A stretch of 64,000 nucleotides of DNA from Prorocentrum cordatum (GCA_963575745.1 CAUYUJ010003995.1:1-64000), one strand, 5' to 3'. Counted from the stretch's first letter, positions 1 through 11,843 are shown. Notes: a model not told the origin generated them from the letters alone. Made by a program: numbers and translations.

Positions 1-90
1 ACAAAAACCCAGAAAATATGGGAAAATATAGGGGAATATTTTTATTTATGTGTATTTATTTGTGTGTCCTGGGGCCCCTTCAAGACCTCC
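1..90 (-). repeat. Dispersed repeat P, copy 1
   Basis: AT-rich block (AAATATGGGAAAATATAGG, then TTTATTTATGTGTATTTATTTG, then CCTGGGGCCCCTTCAAG) whose reverse complement recurs at about 62585-62680. The two copies are diverged but collinear over about 90 bases. The window edge cuts this copy, so its full extent is unknown. No coding potential is visible. Confidence 0.7.
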
Positions 91-1917
91 TACCCTGACA
101 CGTCGATTAGCGAATTGACCGTTTTCGGTTCGCGAGGGGGCGTCGCGGCCGTCCTTTTTGCGGGTCCAGGTCCGTCGGTTTGGGTCTCAGGCCGTTTTCG
201 CTAAGGGGAGGTTTGCGAAAGGGAGGCTTGTCCACCGCCGAACTTCGGGCTTCGAAGCCAGCATCCAAAAGGGAGGCTTGTCCACCGCCGAACTTCGGGC
301 TTCGAAGCCAGCATCCAAGCTGTTCAGTTTCTGTGGCCCCGTTTGGGGGTGGAGCATTTTCTCGGAGGCCTGGAAATTGGCATCAACACCAAGACAGAGG
401 GTTGCCTCCACAGGGGGAATAGATTTTCGGTGTTGATGGTAATAGTTCGGCCACCTCGGAAGCCAGAATTTTACCACCATCACCGAGATCGGGATCGTCT
501 TCCCCCCGTGGAGGCACACCGCCGAAATTGGTGTTGGTGTCAATCTCTAGGCCTGCGATTTTCGCCCCACCCTCGCGTGCATGGCGGCCTTGCGCCTGTG
601 GTCGCGGACGGACCTTGGCCGCTGGCTTGCGGGCCTCTCGGACGAGCAGGGACCTCGCAGAGATCCTGTGCAGGGCCTCGCGAAGTCCAAGCGCCGAGGG
701 CACGAGTGACGTCGGGCCAGCGCGAGAACCGCACGTGATCTCGCACGGTACGCGCGGCGTGGTGCATTGAGCGCCCGCACGCTACAAAGTGCCACGCAGG
801 CAGACTGACCTCGCGCCGCATGGATTGGCATGCGAGGTCGAGATTTGTTCCGCAGAGTTGGCGCGTAGGGGACAGTGTTTGGGATCGTGATTCGGCTTAG
901 GTGCCGCGTCGGAAGCCAACTGGCAGTCGGGGCCCACGTGACGATAAGGATTCCTAATGATTCTGCGCATTCAGAGTGTAATCGCATACATTTACAAGCA
1001 AATGTTTGGTTTACCTTTCCACATTCTACTGCCCCGCGTATCTGCCATCGCGCTGTTTGGAGAGTGCTGAAAAGGTTGGCTTGGGCTGTCACGGATGATC
1101 CCGCCTGACCTTGAGTGTGTTGCGTGAGGCGTAAGTTGTCCCACATGTTACAAGGGGGTCAGCTTGGAGTCAAAATGGCGCCCGTGTTGGCCTGAATGCG
1201 CTGGGGGGACAGAGCTACTCTTTCGCACGAGGCACACATACGGAACAAGCAATGGGGTGGGGCCCATGGCACAGCGCAATGATTGATTCTGCGTGGTCTA
1301 GCCCCTGCAATTCAGAGGAACGAGACGTCATGATAATCATACGTGTCAATATGTTCACGGATTCTAGTTCTCCCTTGCGGCCTGAGACGAACGGCGGAGG
1401 GCCTTGAGAAATTCCAGAATTCGCAGAACGCATCCTGAGCCAATCGCATTCTGATATGATGGTTGTCCTCGCTGTGATTGTGGCCTACCCCCGTGTCGCC
1501 CCGCACGTGAGGAGCAGTGGGCGCTCAAGGGCTGCCCCGGGAGGTTCTGGGAGGACAAGCCCAATGCCGGCTTCTCCGGCACGCCGTTGTGGAGGCCTTG
1601 GCTTGGCGGTTCAGAGTTGGGGCCCGTAAGGGATGGGGCCTTTGAGGGATGGGCTCTGAGGGCACGGAGGGCCAATGAGTTCATACAGTGACAGACAGAG
1701 AGATCTCTGTCTGAACTTTCACTGTTCCCAGACCCCCGACGTCATGGCTTCTCCGTAACACGAATTCAAGGGTTTTGGACACACTCCCTGGGACTGGCCT
1801 TTCATCGTGAGTTTGACGGGCCCGGTGCTCGGCGAAGGCCCTTTGAGACCGAACATAGCACACAGAATCCCCGTCGTGTTTCTTCAGCGACGCGAGGGGG
1901 TCCAGAGCCCCGAATCA
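91..1917. other. Region without a recognisable gene
   Basis: Moderately GC-rich sequence with only short overlapping open frames, none with recognisable motifs. Apart from the 50-bp duplication at 218-317 no repeat shared with the rest of the window was found. Confidence 0.5.
218..317. repeat. Perfect 50-bp tandem duplication
   Basis: Two adjacent identical 50-bp units (218-267 and 268-317), starting AAAGGGAGGCTTGTCC and ending CCAGCATCCA. Identity of the units implies a recent duplication or active homogenisation. Confidence 0.9.
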
Positions 1918-1920
1918 TCA

Positions 1921-2012
1921 GGGATAACTCGGGTCAGGGATAACTCGGGTTCGTTTTTCGGGAACCCAAACCCGAGTTACCCCGGACCCGAGTTACCCCG
2001 GATAACTCGGGC
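1921..2012. repeat. Inverted-repeat cluster (GATAACTCGGGT / ACCCGAGTTACC)
   Basis: GGGATAACTCGGGT occurs twice head to tail, followed after a TTTTTC loop by two copies of the complementary ACCCGAGTTACC and one more GATAACTCGGG. The block can fold into a long hairpin. It lies 190 bases upstream of MITE C1. Confidence 0.75.
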
Positions 2013-2144
2013 GCCCAAGGGGTCTGGGCTGGAGGCCACCCGTCCTCGCGGCCCCATCCCTCGGGGCCCCACCTGCGAGCCGCCGCCAGCCGCCGCGCGG
2101 GCGCCTCGCCTCTGCGGGTTCGCCCCGCCCCTGGGGGTGCGAGG

Positions 2145-2200
2145 GCAGCCGAGCGACGCAGAAGCACGGGTTCAGCTGCGCCGACGTTCGCGCGTAATTC
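2145..2200 (+). repeat. Dispersed repeat F, partial copy
   Basis: GAGCGACGCAGAAGCACGGG followed by GCGCCGACGTTCGCGCG matches the 5' part of repeat F copies at about 3062 and 14640 (GAGCGACGCAGAAAGG..GGACATTCGCGCG). The copy breaks off exactly where MITE C1 begins, so C1 probably inserted into F. Confidence 0.55.
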
Positions 2201-2372
2201 AAGGGCTCCCACGAGGGCGCGAAGTTATTCGCGCTTCGCGCTTCGCGGTCCTCGTTCCTTCTCCCCCTCCTCCTCGTCCTCCTTTTCTCCCTTTGGGGGG
2301 GCGGCGCGAGAGCGCGAAGTTATTCGCGCTTCGCGCTTCGCGGAGCGCGAAGCGCGAAGTTGGGAGCCCTAG
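2201..2372 (+). mobile_element. MITE-like element C, copy 1
   Basis: A 172-bp element with terminal inverted repeats: AAGGGCTCCCA at the left, TGGGAGCCCT at the right. GTAATTC flanks it on both sides (2194-2200 and 2373-2379), a likely 6-7 bp target site duplication. Inside are two copies of GCGCGAAGTTATTCGCGCTT separated by a pyrimidine-rich spacer; near the right end CTTCGCGCTTCGCG and CGCGAAGCGCGAAG pair into a 14-bp stem with a 3-base loop. Copies 2 and 3 lie at 7229 and 49192. No transposase is encoded, so it must be mobilised in trans if active. Confidence 0.85.
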
Positions 2373-2414
2373 GTAATTCGAGCACTGGCGAAGCGTCCCG
2401 GCTCGCTTGTATAG

Positions 2415-2570
2415 CCCCACCAAACAATGTTCAAAGAACCTTTTGTGGTTCCCACGAGATGTTCTTAGAACATGTTTGGCTGGGACTGTCTTGATTTAAA
2501 CATCGGATTTATGTTCTAGGAACATTATTTGTTCTTGGTCCTAAGAACATTTCGTGGTATGACTCTAGGA
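2415..2570. repeat. Cluster of TGTTCTTAGAACA-type palindromes
   Basis: TGTTCTTAGAACATG, ATGTTCTAGGAACAT and GTCCTAAGAACAT alternate over about 150 bases. Such short palindromes suggest a decayed inverted-repeat element. No function is assigned. Confidence 0.5.
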
Positions 2571-2603
2571 ATGCCGGGACGGTCGGTCCCTGTTCAAGTA
2601 ATG

Positions 2604-2712
2604 TGTCCCGCGTGAGGTTGCGCGTGCGCGCCCTCGCTTCCAGTGCAGGGCGCCGCGCTCGCGGCCAGCGTGAGCCACCACGCAAGGCCGCTCGCTGTGC
2701 TGAGGGGCTAAC
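2604..2712 (+). repeat. Dispersed repeat F, copy 1
   Basis: Pattern CGCGTGAGGTTGCGCGTGCGC, CCCTCGCTTCCAGTGCAG, then CGTGAGCCACCACGCAAGGC. It aligns with F copies at 3062, 14640 and 39940, which share CGCGTAAGGTCGCGC, CTCGTCTCCA and GCGTAAGCC in the same order. Confidence 0.65.
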
Positions 2713-2757
2713 TTTCCACTGCCACAGGTGGGCAGGGGGAGAGAGGGGAGGTTCCTC

Positions 2758-2850
2758 CCTACTCCTCTTCCTCCTCTTCCTCCTCCTCCTCCTCCTCCGC
2801 TACCATAGGTAGCCAGGTAGACCTCCTCTTCCTCCTCCTCATCCTGCCTA
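2758..2850. repeat. (TCC)n tracts
   Basis: Two tracts of CTCCTCTTCCTCC type separated by the short inverted pair CTACCATAGGTAG and CTATGGTAG. Confidence 0.7.
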
Positions 2851-3061
2851 TGGTAGCGGTTGCGGAAAATCGGCCCACCAGGTCTCATCTCGCGTGAGAC
2901 CCGCTTCTTGCCGTCGCTCAGGCGGTCGTGCCGGCCTGGTACGGCGGCGGATCGCTCCCGGGGCGCGGCGCGCTCTCGGGGCGCTCGGCGGCGCTCGGGA
3001 GCGGCCGCGCTGCACCCGGGTGACATACTCAGGACCAGCCGGCTCTCGTTTCGGCTTGCCA

Positions 3062-3236
3062 GATCAACGACGCCAAAAAGCGGAATCGTTTGCGCGGACA
3101 TCGGCGCATAAGTTTCCCGCGTAAGGTCGCGCATGCGCGCCCTCGTCTCCAGTACGGCACGCCGCGCTGGCGGTCCGCGTAAGCCGCCGCGTAAGGTCGC
3201 TATGTCATCTTGCGTAAGACCCTTTTGATCGTCGCC
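3062..3236 (+). repeat. Dispersed repeat F, copy 2
   Basis: Longest F copy: CAACGACGCCAAAAAGCGGA, CGCGGACATCGGCGC, CCGCGTAAGGTCGCGCATG, CCTCGTCTCCAG, GCTGGCGGTCCGCGTAAGCC, then ATCTTGCGTAAGACCC. F units are about 110-180 bp. The recurring GCGTAAG/GCGTGAG words give it an internally repetitive character. Confidence 0.7.
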
Positions 3237-3284
3237 CATGTGGGTTCCGAGTTCAGGGGCAGCGATAAGGGGGGGTGGGCATAG

Positions 3285-4115
3285 GGCATGAGGAGGCCGT
3301 ATCGACCCCGAATCGCCAACTCATCGCCGATAGGGGCCCGATGGCCCATGAACATGCAAATTTGCTATCGGGGGCCCATCGCCGATCTATCGGCGATGTA
3401 TCGCCGATTCCTGGTTGATATTTTCAATTTTTCCCTATGCCAGTTCCCCCTACCGTTGCCACTCACGAGTAGGGGTCATTCGGTAGCAGATGACGGGAGT
3501 CTTGTATAGCTCTCAATTCCGTCTTCTGCGTCGAGTAGCGTTTGGTGATCCATGAAGTAGCGCCGATCTATCGATTAGCGTCGGTTAGCGCCGATTGCCG
3601 CCGGCCAACAAGATGATAGTGGAGGCTACCATGAGTTGCCACCGAAGGGCTGGAGGATCGTGCCGCATCGCCGATGCATGGACGATCGGCGATGCGGCTG
3701 GGTGTGGAGCCCGATTGCATCCGCGCCGACGTCGCCGATGCGTCGCCGACGCCGCCGATGCATCGGTGATGTATCGGAGATGCGGCGCGATCCTCGACCC
3801 CATCTGCTCGGACCCCATCTGGAAGGCCTCTATCTCGCAGGTTCAGATCCGTCATCATTCGGATTTCTCTTCAGGGGCGCCGACGGGGGGCTCAGTAGTA
3901 TCTCATGGGAGCTCCGTATGTGCTCGAATGTCCGTTTTCAGAGTGCACTAGCGTGCGGAAACGTACGGTAATTCATGGGAAAGCGCCGAATATCGATGTC
4001 TGGTCGATTTGTATCGATTAGCGTCGTTTGACGTAGGCTATTGTCGATTCGCAAGAGCCAGCAAGATGACACGGGAGGCTCCCATGAGCTGCCACCGAAG
4101 GAGGGACACTGGCCC
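3285..4115 (+). repeat. Dispersed repeat E (GCGTCGATTAGCG / CGCCGATCTATCGGCG family)
   Basis: Dense in CGCCGAT, ATCGGCGAT and GATTAGCGTCG words, many palindromic. Two sub-copies end in the same block: GCCAACAAGATGATAGTGGAG..GAGTTGCCACCGAAG at about 3606-3650 and GCCAGCAAGATGACACGGGAG..GAGCTGCCACCGAAG at about 4055-4101. The same end block recurs at 49720-49770 and, reversed, near 36150-36200. No open frame of interest. Confidence 0.65.
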
Positions 4116-4756
4116 ACGGGGGGGGAAACATCGACCCACGATTGCCCATCCATTTTCCACGTGATTTCGTCGCAGCGTGAACCTCCAGCGGTCTGGACCC
4201 CTTCCCTGGGACAAGTGTTTTTCATTGCGAGCCAATGGTTGACGGTCCTGGTGACGGGAGAGGGTTCTTTGAGGCAACAGTTACCACAATGTTTCAGGTC
4301 GTCTTCTTTTCAGAACGATAGGCGTCGGGGATCTCTTCCTGAGCCTTGGGGTTTCTATTGGGCCCTCTTTACGCTTTTTGTTGGGCTCTTGGGGCCGCTC
4401 TTGGGTTGGTTCTGGGGGCTGCAGCCTTCCTGAGTTCTCTACAGCCGCCCCCCCCCCCCCGGGGCCCTTCTTTGGTGCTCTTGCGTGCTGGCTGGGCCGC
4501 CATCTTGCTGCATGCTGTGACCCAGAGCTTCGACGTCATGAGCATTTCACAGCGTGGCCCCTTCGAGATCTGGACCCCTTCCTCGAGGCTGGGCTTCCCT
4601 TTCATGGGACGGCCCCCGGAGGCCGACATTTGCTGAACCCGTCCGTCGTTATTTTCTTCAAAGCGACAGGAGGTGGGGGGGGAGCCCTTGCCCCGCCCGT
4701 GCCCAGCGCTCCCTGCGACGAGGCCGGACGGCGGAGCAGCAGCGGATGCGCTGCGA
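4116..4756. other. Region without a recognisable gene
   Basis: Mixed sequence with a C10 run at 4449-4458. No motif-bearing frame, RNA gene or shared repeat was recognised. Confidence 0.4.
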
Positions 4757-4923
4757 CTCGAGGGGAGGAGGAGGAGGAGGAGGAGGAGGAGGAGGAGGAG
4801 GAGGAGGAGGAGGACGGAGGAGGAGGACGGGGGAGGGAGAAAGGGGCGGGGAGGACGAGGGAGGGGCACGCAGAGGTGCGCGCTGGTGCGAGCAGATGCG
4901 GGACGTGTAGATGATGATGATGC

Positions 4924-4958
<35 letters not shown>

Positions 4959-5265
4959 GTGATGATGGTGATGGTGATGATGGTGATGATGGTGATGATG
5001 GTCATGATGATGATGCTGATGATGATTATACTGATGCTGATGCTGGTGTTGATGATGGTAATGGTGATGGTGATGCTGATGATGCTGATGCTGATGATGC
5101 TGATGATGGTGATGATGATGATGATGATGGTGGTGATGATGATGATGGTGCTGTGATGATGCTGATGGTGATTATAGTGATGAGGATGCTGACACTTCTG
5201 ATGATGATGATAATGATGATGATGGTGATGATGACGATGTGGAGGAGGAAGAGGAGGAGGAGCTG
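4757..5265. repeat. (GGA)n and (GAT)n microsatellites
   Basis: GGA tract at about 4763-4815, then an interrupted GAT/GCT array at about 4909-5262. The apparent acidic or histidine-rich frames here are translations of the trinucleotide repeats and are not treated as genes. Confidence 0.9.
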
Positions 5266-5898
5266 ACGCCCCGAGCGAGCCCTCCAGCGGCATGCCAAGG
5301 AAAATGATAAACATGAGGACGGGATTGTTTTGGGTATGAGCAGGATTATATCGTATGCCCATAGTCATTGCTGCGTGGGCAGGGGTGTTTGGGCATCGGT
5401 ATGTATATGATTGTCTGGGAGGAAGATGGGGAAGCGAAGGTCGAACATGAGAACGCAGGGTGGTCAGAACGAGTGCCAACTTGCGCTGGCCTTTCAGAAC
5501 TCTCCGCCGCCAGAGGCTCCGACTCCGTGTGTTTCACGCCCTTGCTTCGTAGTTGTTCTGTGTTTTTTTCCCCTGGACGCGCTGGTGGGGACTACGGTGG
5601 CTGAGTATGTGCAGAAGGGGGCCGCGGACTTGGGTGCCCAAGGATGGATGAGCATAGGTCTCTAGACGTCCGAGGGATCTAGTGCGCTGGGGGCCCAGGT
5701 GCTTAGAGGCGTGGGTCCAGCCATTCCGATGGCGCTGCCCGGTCTTTGGGCCTTTGGAGGACGGGGGGGGAGAACAAAGCGATGGAGGGTGAGAGGGCTA
5801 GCCCGTGCTGCAAGCGCACCCGTCGCCTGTCCATGGCGGCTCGTTTTCGGCCGATGGGGCAACCACTGGCGTGGTGGCCCGCGAGGCTGGGGAGTCGT
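5266..5898. other. Region without a recognisable gene
   Basis: No shared repeat and no motif-bearing frame was seen between the GAT array and the following CTC array. Confidence 0.4.
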
Positions 5899-5943
5899 CT
5901 CCTCCTCCTCTTCCTCCTCCTCCTCCTCCTCCTCCTCCTCCTC

Positions 5944-5974
<31 letters not shown>

Positions 5975-5985
5975 TCCTCCCCCTC
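5899..5985. repeat. (CTC)n microsatellite
   Basis: Almost uninterrupted CTC repeats for about 85 bases. Confidence 0.9.
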
Positions 5986-6306
5986 ATCCTTCCAATCTCG
6001 AGCCACTGGTGCCCCAAACGCCGCAGGCGAGGGGGTGGCAGGGAGGAGGAGTCGAAGGGGGAGCAACAGGATGAGGCGAGGACGAGTGGGATGGGGACGA
6101 AAGGAAGTTGCAGGAGCAGCAGGCGGCGGAAGAGGAGGAGAAGGAGGAAGGGTAGGATGCAATCGGACCTAGGTCTATTGTTCTTCGTGCTTGTTGGACG
6201 TTCTTGTGCATCCTGGGGAGGATACCCTTGGATGTTCTGTTTGTGTTTGCCGATGGAGGGTCTCATGTTCTTGAAGGATATTGTTATGGCCTAAGTCCGA
6301 CTGCAC

Positions 6307-6338
<32 letters not shown>

Positions 6339-7228
6339 CTACATCTGCACATGGATATCCTTGACTTTGGCTGGACTGAATCGACGCCGAGCCCATGTCG
6401 AACCTAGCTTGGATACGTTTGAGGTCACAGTGCATCTACATCAAGCGGTCGAAACAACATCGAGCGATCCATTCGGGTGTGGAGATAGGTGTTGTTCGTT
6501 CTACTTCTGCGAGTCCTACAGAGTGAGAAGCGCGAAGCGTCTAGAGCATAATCACAGGTGCCTCTACGGGCCGAGTGGATGTCTTCCTCCCGCCACGCAG
6601 CCCAACGCATCCGTCTCGTTTGCTCCCCCCCCCCCTGCGCACGAGGCTACATGCTGAGCGGGATGCGCTGCAGCAAGAGGCTTGGCATGGTTATGAGGAG
6701 GAGGCAGAACAGGATGGCAGCAATGGTGGCGCCTTGGAGGACAACGATAACATGGATGTGGAAACTGAGGACAGACATGTGTAGGAATGAATTGTGGGAA
6801 GACCGTGGGGAAGGAGGTGTCATTGGATCGCCAGCCCAGCAAAATATGGCCACCCCTCTGCGTCGCGGCGTTAGTTCTCACCCCATCATGCTGTAAGGCC
6901 GCCCGGTTTGCTGGTGATCGTTTGTTTATTAATTGTTTTGCCGATCGGCTCGGGCCCTCGCCAACCCCCCCCCCAGTGGAGTAGATCTTGGCTGTTGTTT
7001 GCGCCTGTTTCGAGCAGGTGGAGTCTCCCCTCATGGGACGCACTGTTGCAAACAGTCGCCGTAAGCAGAGGTCCCGAGCCAGACCCCCCCTCCCCCTTCC
7101 GCCCAATGTCGAACCACCGAATAAGAAATCGCTCACCTGGTGATGGCCGCGGGCTGGTGGCGGGACCAGCCAGCGCACGAAGCGACTGCGAGGCCGGCGA
7201 GGCCGACGAGGAGGGGGGACGGGACGTC
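5986..7228. other. Region without a recognisable gene; (AT)n at 6306-6332
   Basis: Contains a short (AT)n tract, and C-rich runs near 6626 and 6965. The overlapping frames have no recognisable domain. The right end abuts MITE C2. Confidence 0.4.
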
Positions 7229-7386
7229 AAGGGCTCCCACGAGGGCGCGAAGTTATTCGCGCTTCGTGGTCCTCGTTCCTTCTCCCCCTCCTCCTGGTCC
7301 TCTTTTTCTCCGTTTGGGGGGGCGGCGCGAGAGCGCGAAGTTATTCGCGCTTTGCGGATCGCGAAGCGCGAAGTTGGGACCCCTAG
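7229..7386 (+). mobile_element. MITE-like element C, copy 2
   Basis: A 158-bp copy, very similar to copy 1 with an internal deletion in the terminal hairpin. Left end AAGGGCTCCCACGAGG, right end GTTGGGACCCCTAG. GGACGTC occurs on both flanks (7222-7228 and 7387-7393), a 7-bp target site duplication. The left and right inverted repeats differ at two positions. Confidence 0.85.
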
Positions 7387-8427
7387 GGACGTCCACGGCC
7401 AGGAGCGGGCCGGGTCGAGCGAGTCGGCGGGCCCCGCTCATTCCCTCCTCCCTCCTCCCTCCTCCCTCTTCTCTCCTCCCTCACCTCCCCTCCCCTCCTC
7501 CCTCCCTCCCTCCATCCCTCCTCCTCCTCCTCCTCCTCCATCCCGGAGGGAGAGGTACCCTCTTGTCGGCCTCCCAGGAGGCCCTCGTCGCCACCGCTGG
7601 ATTCGCCTCGAGATTCTGGTCAGAACGCACCTCGGGAGAGGTCCGGGGAGTAGCGGTATCGTTACCGCTTGGTCTCCCCATCAATCGTGGTACAGTCGAC
7701 CCGTATGGTGAGTTTGAGCGACTTTCCGAGGTTACCCGTGCATCATTCCCTTTCGGCCCATCCTTGGCCACTTTTGCTTGCTGTGCCCCGCTCGCAAAGT
7801 GTTCACACGGCCTTCTAAGGCCCTTGCATCCTTATCGTGCGTCCTTCTTATACGGGTTGACTGTACTCCTTGATCTCTAGATGGGAACGCGATCCCTCTC
7901 GGCGCACCGTCGGAGGAAGCAGAGCAAGCGACCGAAGCACCATCGGGTCTGGGTCAAACGGCTGGCTCCATTCGACATGTTGTTTTTTTTCGTTGAGGAT
8001 TTCACGTTCTCTCTGCTCACGGTATGGGGGAGACATCTGTTTGCACGGCAGTGCATTTGTCAACATGTTATCAATCATGGGGGATTAGGGAGAGAAGGAG
8101 GGGCATACCGCTAAAATCACCGCAAACATGTTGAGGCGTGTTGTGGAGCTTTTGTGTACGGTGCTCCATCGACTCGCGCCTCGTATGTGATCGAAGCCGT
8201 CGTGCCCTGCTCGAGGACGGAGCGAGAGATTGATGGGAGGAGATGGAATCAACAGCGCTTTTCACTCTGCTGCTGATGCTTTCCGCGCCATGCGTGAGAC
8301 AACAACGACTGGCCACCACCACCCCAGCGAACCAGCCAACGAATTGCTCCACATTTCTACGCCGCCCCTCCGCAGCGCAAACAGGCTCAATTGTTGAACC
8401 TTCTCCTCGAGGACGGATCGCAGATTC
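7387..8427. other. Region without a recognisable gene; polypyrimidine tract
   Basis: CTCCCTCCTCCCTCC repeats occupy about 7441-7540. CCTCGTCGCCACCGCTGGATTCGCCTCG near 7580 recurs, diverged, near 40530 (CCTCGTCGCCACGGCTGGATTCG) and 40975, so part of this region is another dispersed repeat. Confidence 0.45.
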
Positions 8428-9216
8428 TTGGCCTTCACCCTGCGCTTAGCTTCCTGGCAATGCTGCCGCACCAGCACTTGCCCTTCCTACGTCGAGCAGG
8501 ACTCGGCCTCTTCAACGCTCACGGACTGCACCGCCTTGCTGAAGGACGCCCCTCCCGGCGCCCACCCCGGCCCAGTACATTGCCGACGACGTTGGCCGAC
8601 GGGTTGGAGGTTCTTTCTGTGTGTTGCCACGAGGTTTGGCCACATCCAACAGATGACGTTGGCAGCTTGGCGCGATGACGAGCAAGCGCCAGGACTTGGC
8701 CAGGAGCTCGAGGAGCTGGATAGCACCGACAGTGGGCGTAATATCTGCGTTGCTGTCGAGCACGCCGCGGCCGGCCTCGACCTCGGGCCTCGCCCGTGGC
8801 CTCGGCGCGTCGAGGCGCAGCGCTGGCGCCCGAGCATCCACGCGCAGCGGCGCCACTACTTGCGCGGGGTCGTTGGACGACGTTGGGCGACTTTGGACTG
8901 TACACGACGCTGGACGACGTCTGCGAATTTCGCACAGTTTGTGACGCGCCTGGCGGGCCCTGCGGGAAGCGCTTCGCCACAGCTGGAGGATCTGACAACG
9001 GCTCCGCAGCGGAGGGCGATGAGGAGCGCGACGGTGCCGAGTCGTTCGACCATGCGGCGCCCGACTCGCCTTGCTGGAGGAGCGGGCTTCCTCGTTGGGG
9101 TCGGCGGCGGGAGCGTTGACCTTCGACGTCTTTTCCGGCCGCCCTCGAGGCCTTCGCCCTCGGTATCGAACGGCACGACAACATGGACGGGGCCTCGCGG
9201 GGAGACCGCAGGCTGA
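8428..9216 (+). CDS. Weak candidate coding region, unknown product
   Basis: A 262-residue frame is open across 789 bases and codon third positions are GC-rich, but other frames on both strands are also open because the region is GC-rich and lacks stops. The stretch starting MTLAAWRDDEQAPGLGQELE (from about 8653) reads like protein; around 8880-9120 a different plus frame (DFGLYTTLDDVCEFRTVCDA) looks better, which would need an intron or frameshift. No domain, signal peptide or membrane segment is recognised. It could be exons of an unknown gene or chance. Confidence 0.2.
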   Translation: MAFTLRLASWQCCRTSTCPSYVEQDSASSTLTDCTALLKDAPPGAHPGPVHCRRRWPTGWRFFLCVATRFGHIQQMTLAAWRDDEQAPGLGQELEELDSTDSGRNICVAVEHAAAGLDLGPRPWPRRVEAQRWRPSIHAQRRHYLRGVVGRRWATLDCTRRWTTSANFAQFVTRLAGPAGSASPQLEDLTTAPQRRAMRSATVPSRSTMRRPTRLAGGAGFLVGVGGGSVDLRRLFRPPSRPSPSVSNGTTTWTGPRGETAG

Positions 9217-9639
9217 CCTGCGCGGACCTGTTCTGAGATTCCATCTCCGTGCTTCGATCGCTTGATCGCTGACATTGTCGCATCGCCGCTCACATCGACG
9301 CTCGTGCAGATCGTGCCACTTTGACGCCCGACTACTCACCTTGTCGATTAGTTGGTACACTTGACATGCCACTTGGTGTTCTCATGCACCCCCTCCTTTC
9401 GCGAACGCTCGCATCAATGGGGTGCTGTGCTCATGCAGCGATGCAGCGCGCATGACAGTATCGCTTGTATCACCTCGTAGACATGCGCCTCCGCAGCGAA
9501 GCTCTAGTATATGACGCGCACACCGCTAGGCGCATTGGTTGAGCAGGTGGTCGTGGTTTGGCCCGCCACCTTGTTCAACCAGTGCTTGCTATAGCAATTG
9601 ATCATGTTTGTCAGTGTGGACCCCAGACAGTGAGCTCCT

Positions 9640-10300
9640 GCACTCGCTGCGCACTACGTCGTGTCGCACATGGAATGCATCATCCCACCCTCCCACCCGC
9701 AACTTGTTCGGCAAAGCCCACGCGGCCACGACTGCTGCTGCCGAATGGCAGTTGCTAGCGCATCTGTGCGGCCGCGCTGGCGCGCGAATGCTCGCGGTCA
9801 GGACAACCATATGGTTTGGCGCAAGTGATGCGGCCGCGATGGCGCTTACCAATGGAAACTTCCAGCGCGTCTCAAACACCGCGCTGGTTCGCGGGCACTT
9901 GATTGCGGGTCGGGTACTCGGGTGGGCGCGGTATCATGATGGCGCCGACAAAGGCGGCAACGAAGGTGATAGTAACAATAGCGGTAGCGATAATGGCGGT
10001 GACGATGGCTAGGCCCGTGACAGCGCTGGCGCTGGTGACGACGATGGCGATCATGATGTCCATGCGCCGGTGCTGACAGCGATTATGCTGATGCTGACAG
10101 CACAGTCTGCGATTTGACGATGATGTCGACGGCGGTGGTGCGGTGGCGCCGGTGAAGGTCATGGTGATGATGTGTTGACACGCAAACGTCCTTGGTAGGC
10201 AGACGGGTCTTGAAACAAACGCGTGGTTCTTCATATGTGCTTGAAAATGAGGGCGGTGGTCTTGAACAGATTCGGCGCGCATGTGGCCCACATGTTGTCA
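9640..10300 (+). repeat. Segmental duplication M, copy 1
   Basis: Shares ordered blocks with 11330-12190: CCACCCGCAA, GCGCGCGAATGCTCGCG / GCGCGCAAGCTCGCGCG, GACGCGGCCGCGATGGCGC, CGCGCTGG, GCGGGTCGG, GGCGCGGTA.CATGATG, then a GAT-rich part and TGCGGTGGCG.CGGTGA. The copies are clearly diverged, so the duplication is old. Confidence 0.65.
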
Positions 10301-11329
10301 TGCGATACGGGATCGCTCGCTGGGAGCATGCGAAATCATGCAACGCAGATGCACCGTGTGGATAGATGAGAATGCGGTTTCTTCACGATATTTCAAAAGC
10401 CGCATGGGCAAGACATATGCACGATGACACGGTGGATGTTTCGGTTATTCTGTGTTGGTTTTGACATGTCGGCAACACGGGTGTGAATAACGTTAACTCG
10501 ACATGCGCGTTTCGCGATGTTTTTTGTTTTGTTCCGTTCACCTTGATAAGTCTTGGGCGTAACTAATTATCATTCGTTCGGTGGCCTCATTGAAGGACTG
10601 GGGTCACACCGATACGAGGCAACTAATTGCGGCACCCGCCGCGCATCAACGACGACGAATGATTCGTCCACTTCTTCCTCTTCCTCCTCCTCCTGCTTAG
10701 GAATGACACGAAGAGGACCAGGAGGATCCCTGACCAAGCTGCCAGGTCTGCGAGCGGGCCGCCTTTGGCAGTCCTTGGATGCTAAGAGGGATTACCAAGG
10801 GGGAGTACCCTTCGCCTGGGGAGGACGAGCAGGAGGAGGAGGGGGAGGAGGAGGACCAATAGGACGAGGACGAAGAGGAGGAGGAGCAAGAGGAGGCGGA
10901 GGAGAAGGAGGAGGGGGAGCGGGGGGAGGAGGAGGAACAGGTGTCAGGGCCATTTGTTCACCGTCGATTTAAACAAGGAGGGATTCCAAACTAAAGCATT
11001 ATAGAGGCTATGTGTTCATACATGTATTTGTGTGTGTGTGTGTGTTGCAAGATGTCCGCCTGTGGTGAGTGAGTGCGCCCGCATGGTAGCACGTAGTTTG
11101 GATCAAAGGGGGGGGTCGATGCTGGCCTGGCTGGGATTGTCTGGTTCCGTATGAAAGATGAATGGTGGAACGTCATCGTTATGCTTTTTACAGTGCCACG
11201 TGTGGTGCGGAGGACTCCAGGGGGAAGGGTGGTAGAGTTCATTCGTCCTTTGAATCGGTAGAAGATTTGTTGTCATCCATATATTGTGCAAGGGATGTGA
11301 TACAATTTGCTTTACAGAACATGAAATCA
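10301..11329. other. Region without a recognisable gene; purine-rich tract
   Basis: A GGA/GAG-rich tract fills about 10826-10940 and a (GT)n run lies at about 11031-11045. The block GCGGCACCCGCCGCGCATC near 10630 recurs near 20628 next to similar ACGACG-rich sequence. Confidence 0.45.
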
Positions 11330-11789
11330 TCAATTCCACTGCTCGCGCAATCATCCCAACCTTTCCACCCGCAATTTTCTTTTCACTGCCCATACCGTCG
11401 CGATTGTGGTGACTAGTTGGCATTGGCTGGTGCATCTTTGCGGCTGCACTAGCGCGCAAGCTCGCGCGCAGAATGGCCAGCTAGTTTGGCACAGCCGACG
11501 CGGCCGCGATGGCGCATGCCGCTTGGAATTCTCCTGCGTGTCCCAAAAACGCGCTGGCGCCTCGGAGTTTCAATGCGGGTCGGTGATGCGGGCGGGCGCG
11601 GTACCATGATGACGACGGCAAAGGTGGAAACGAGCGACGGTTGTGGCATGATGACGAATAGCGACGGCACGGCCCTAGACTACGTACGCCGATGCTGGTG
11701 ACAACGATAGCGATAATGATGATGACTATTCTAATGATAATATGATGATGATGCTGATGATGATGATTATGACGATGATGCTGGTGACA

Positions 11790-11843
<54 letters not shown>
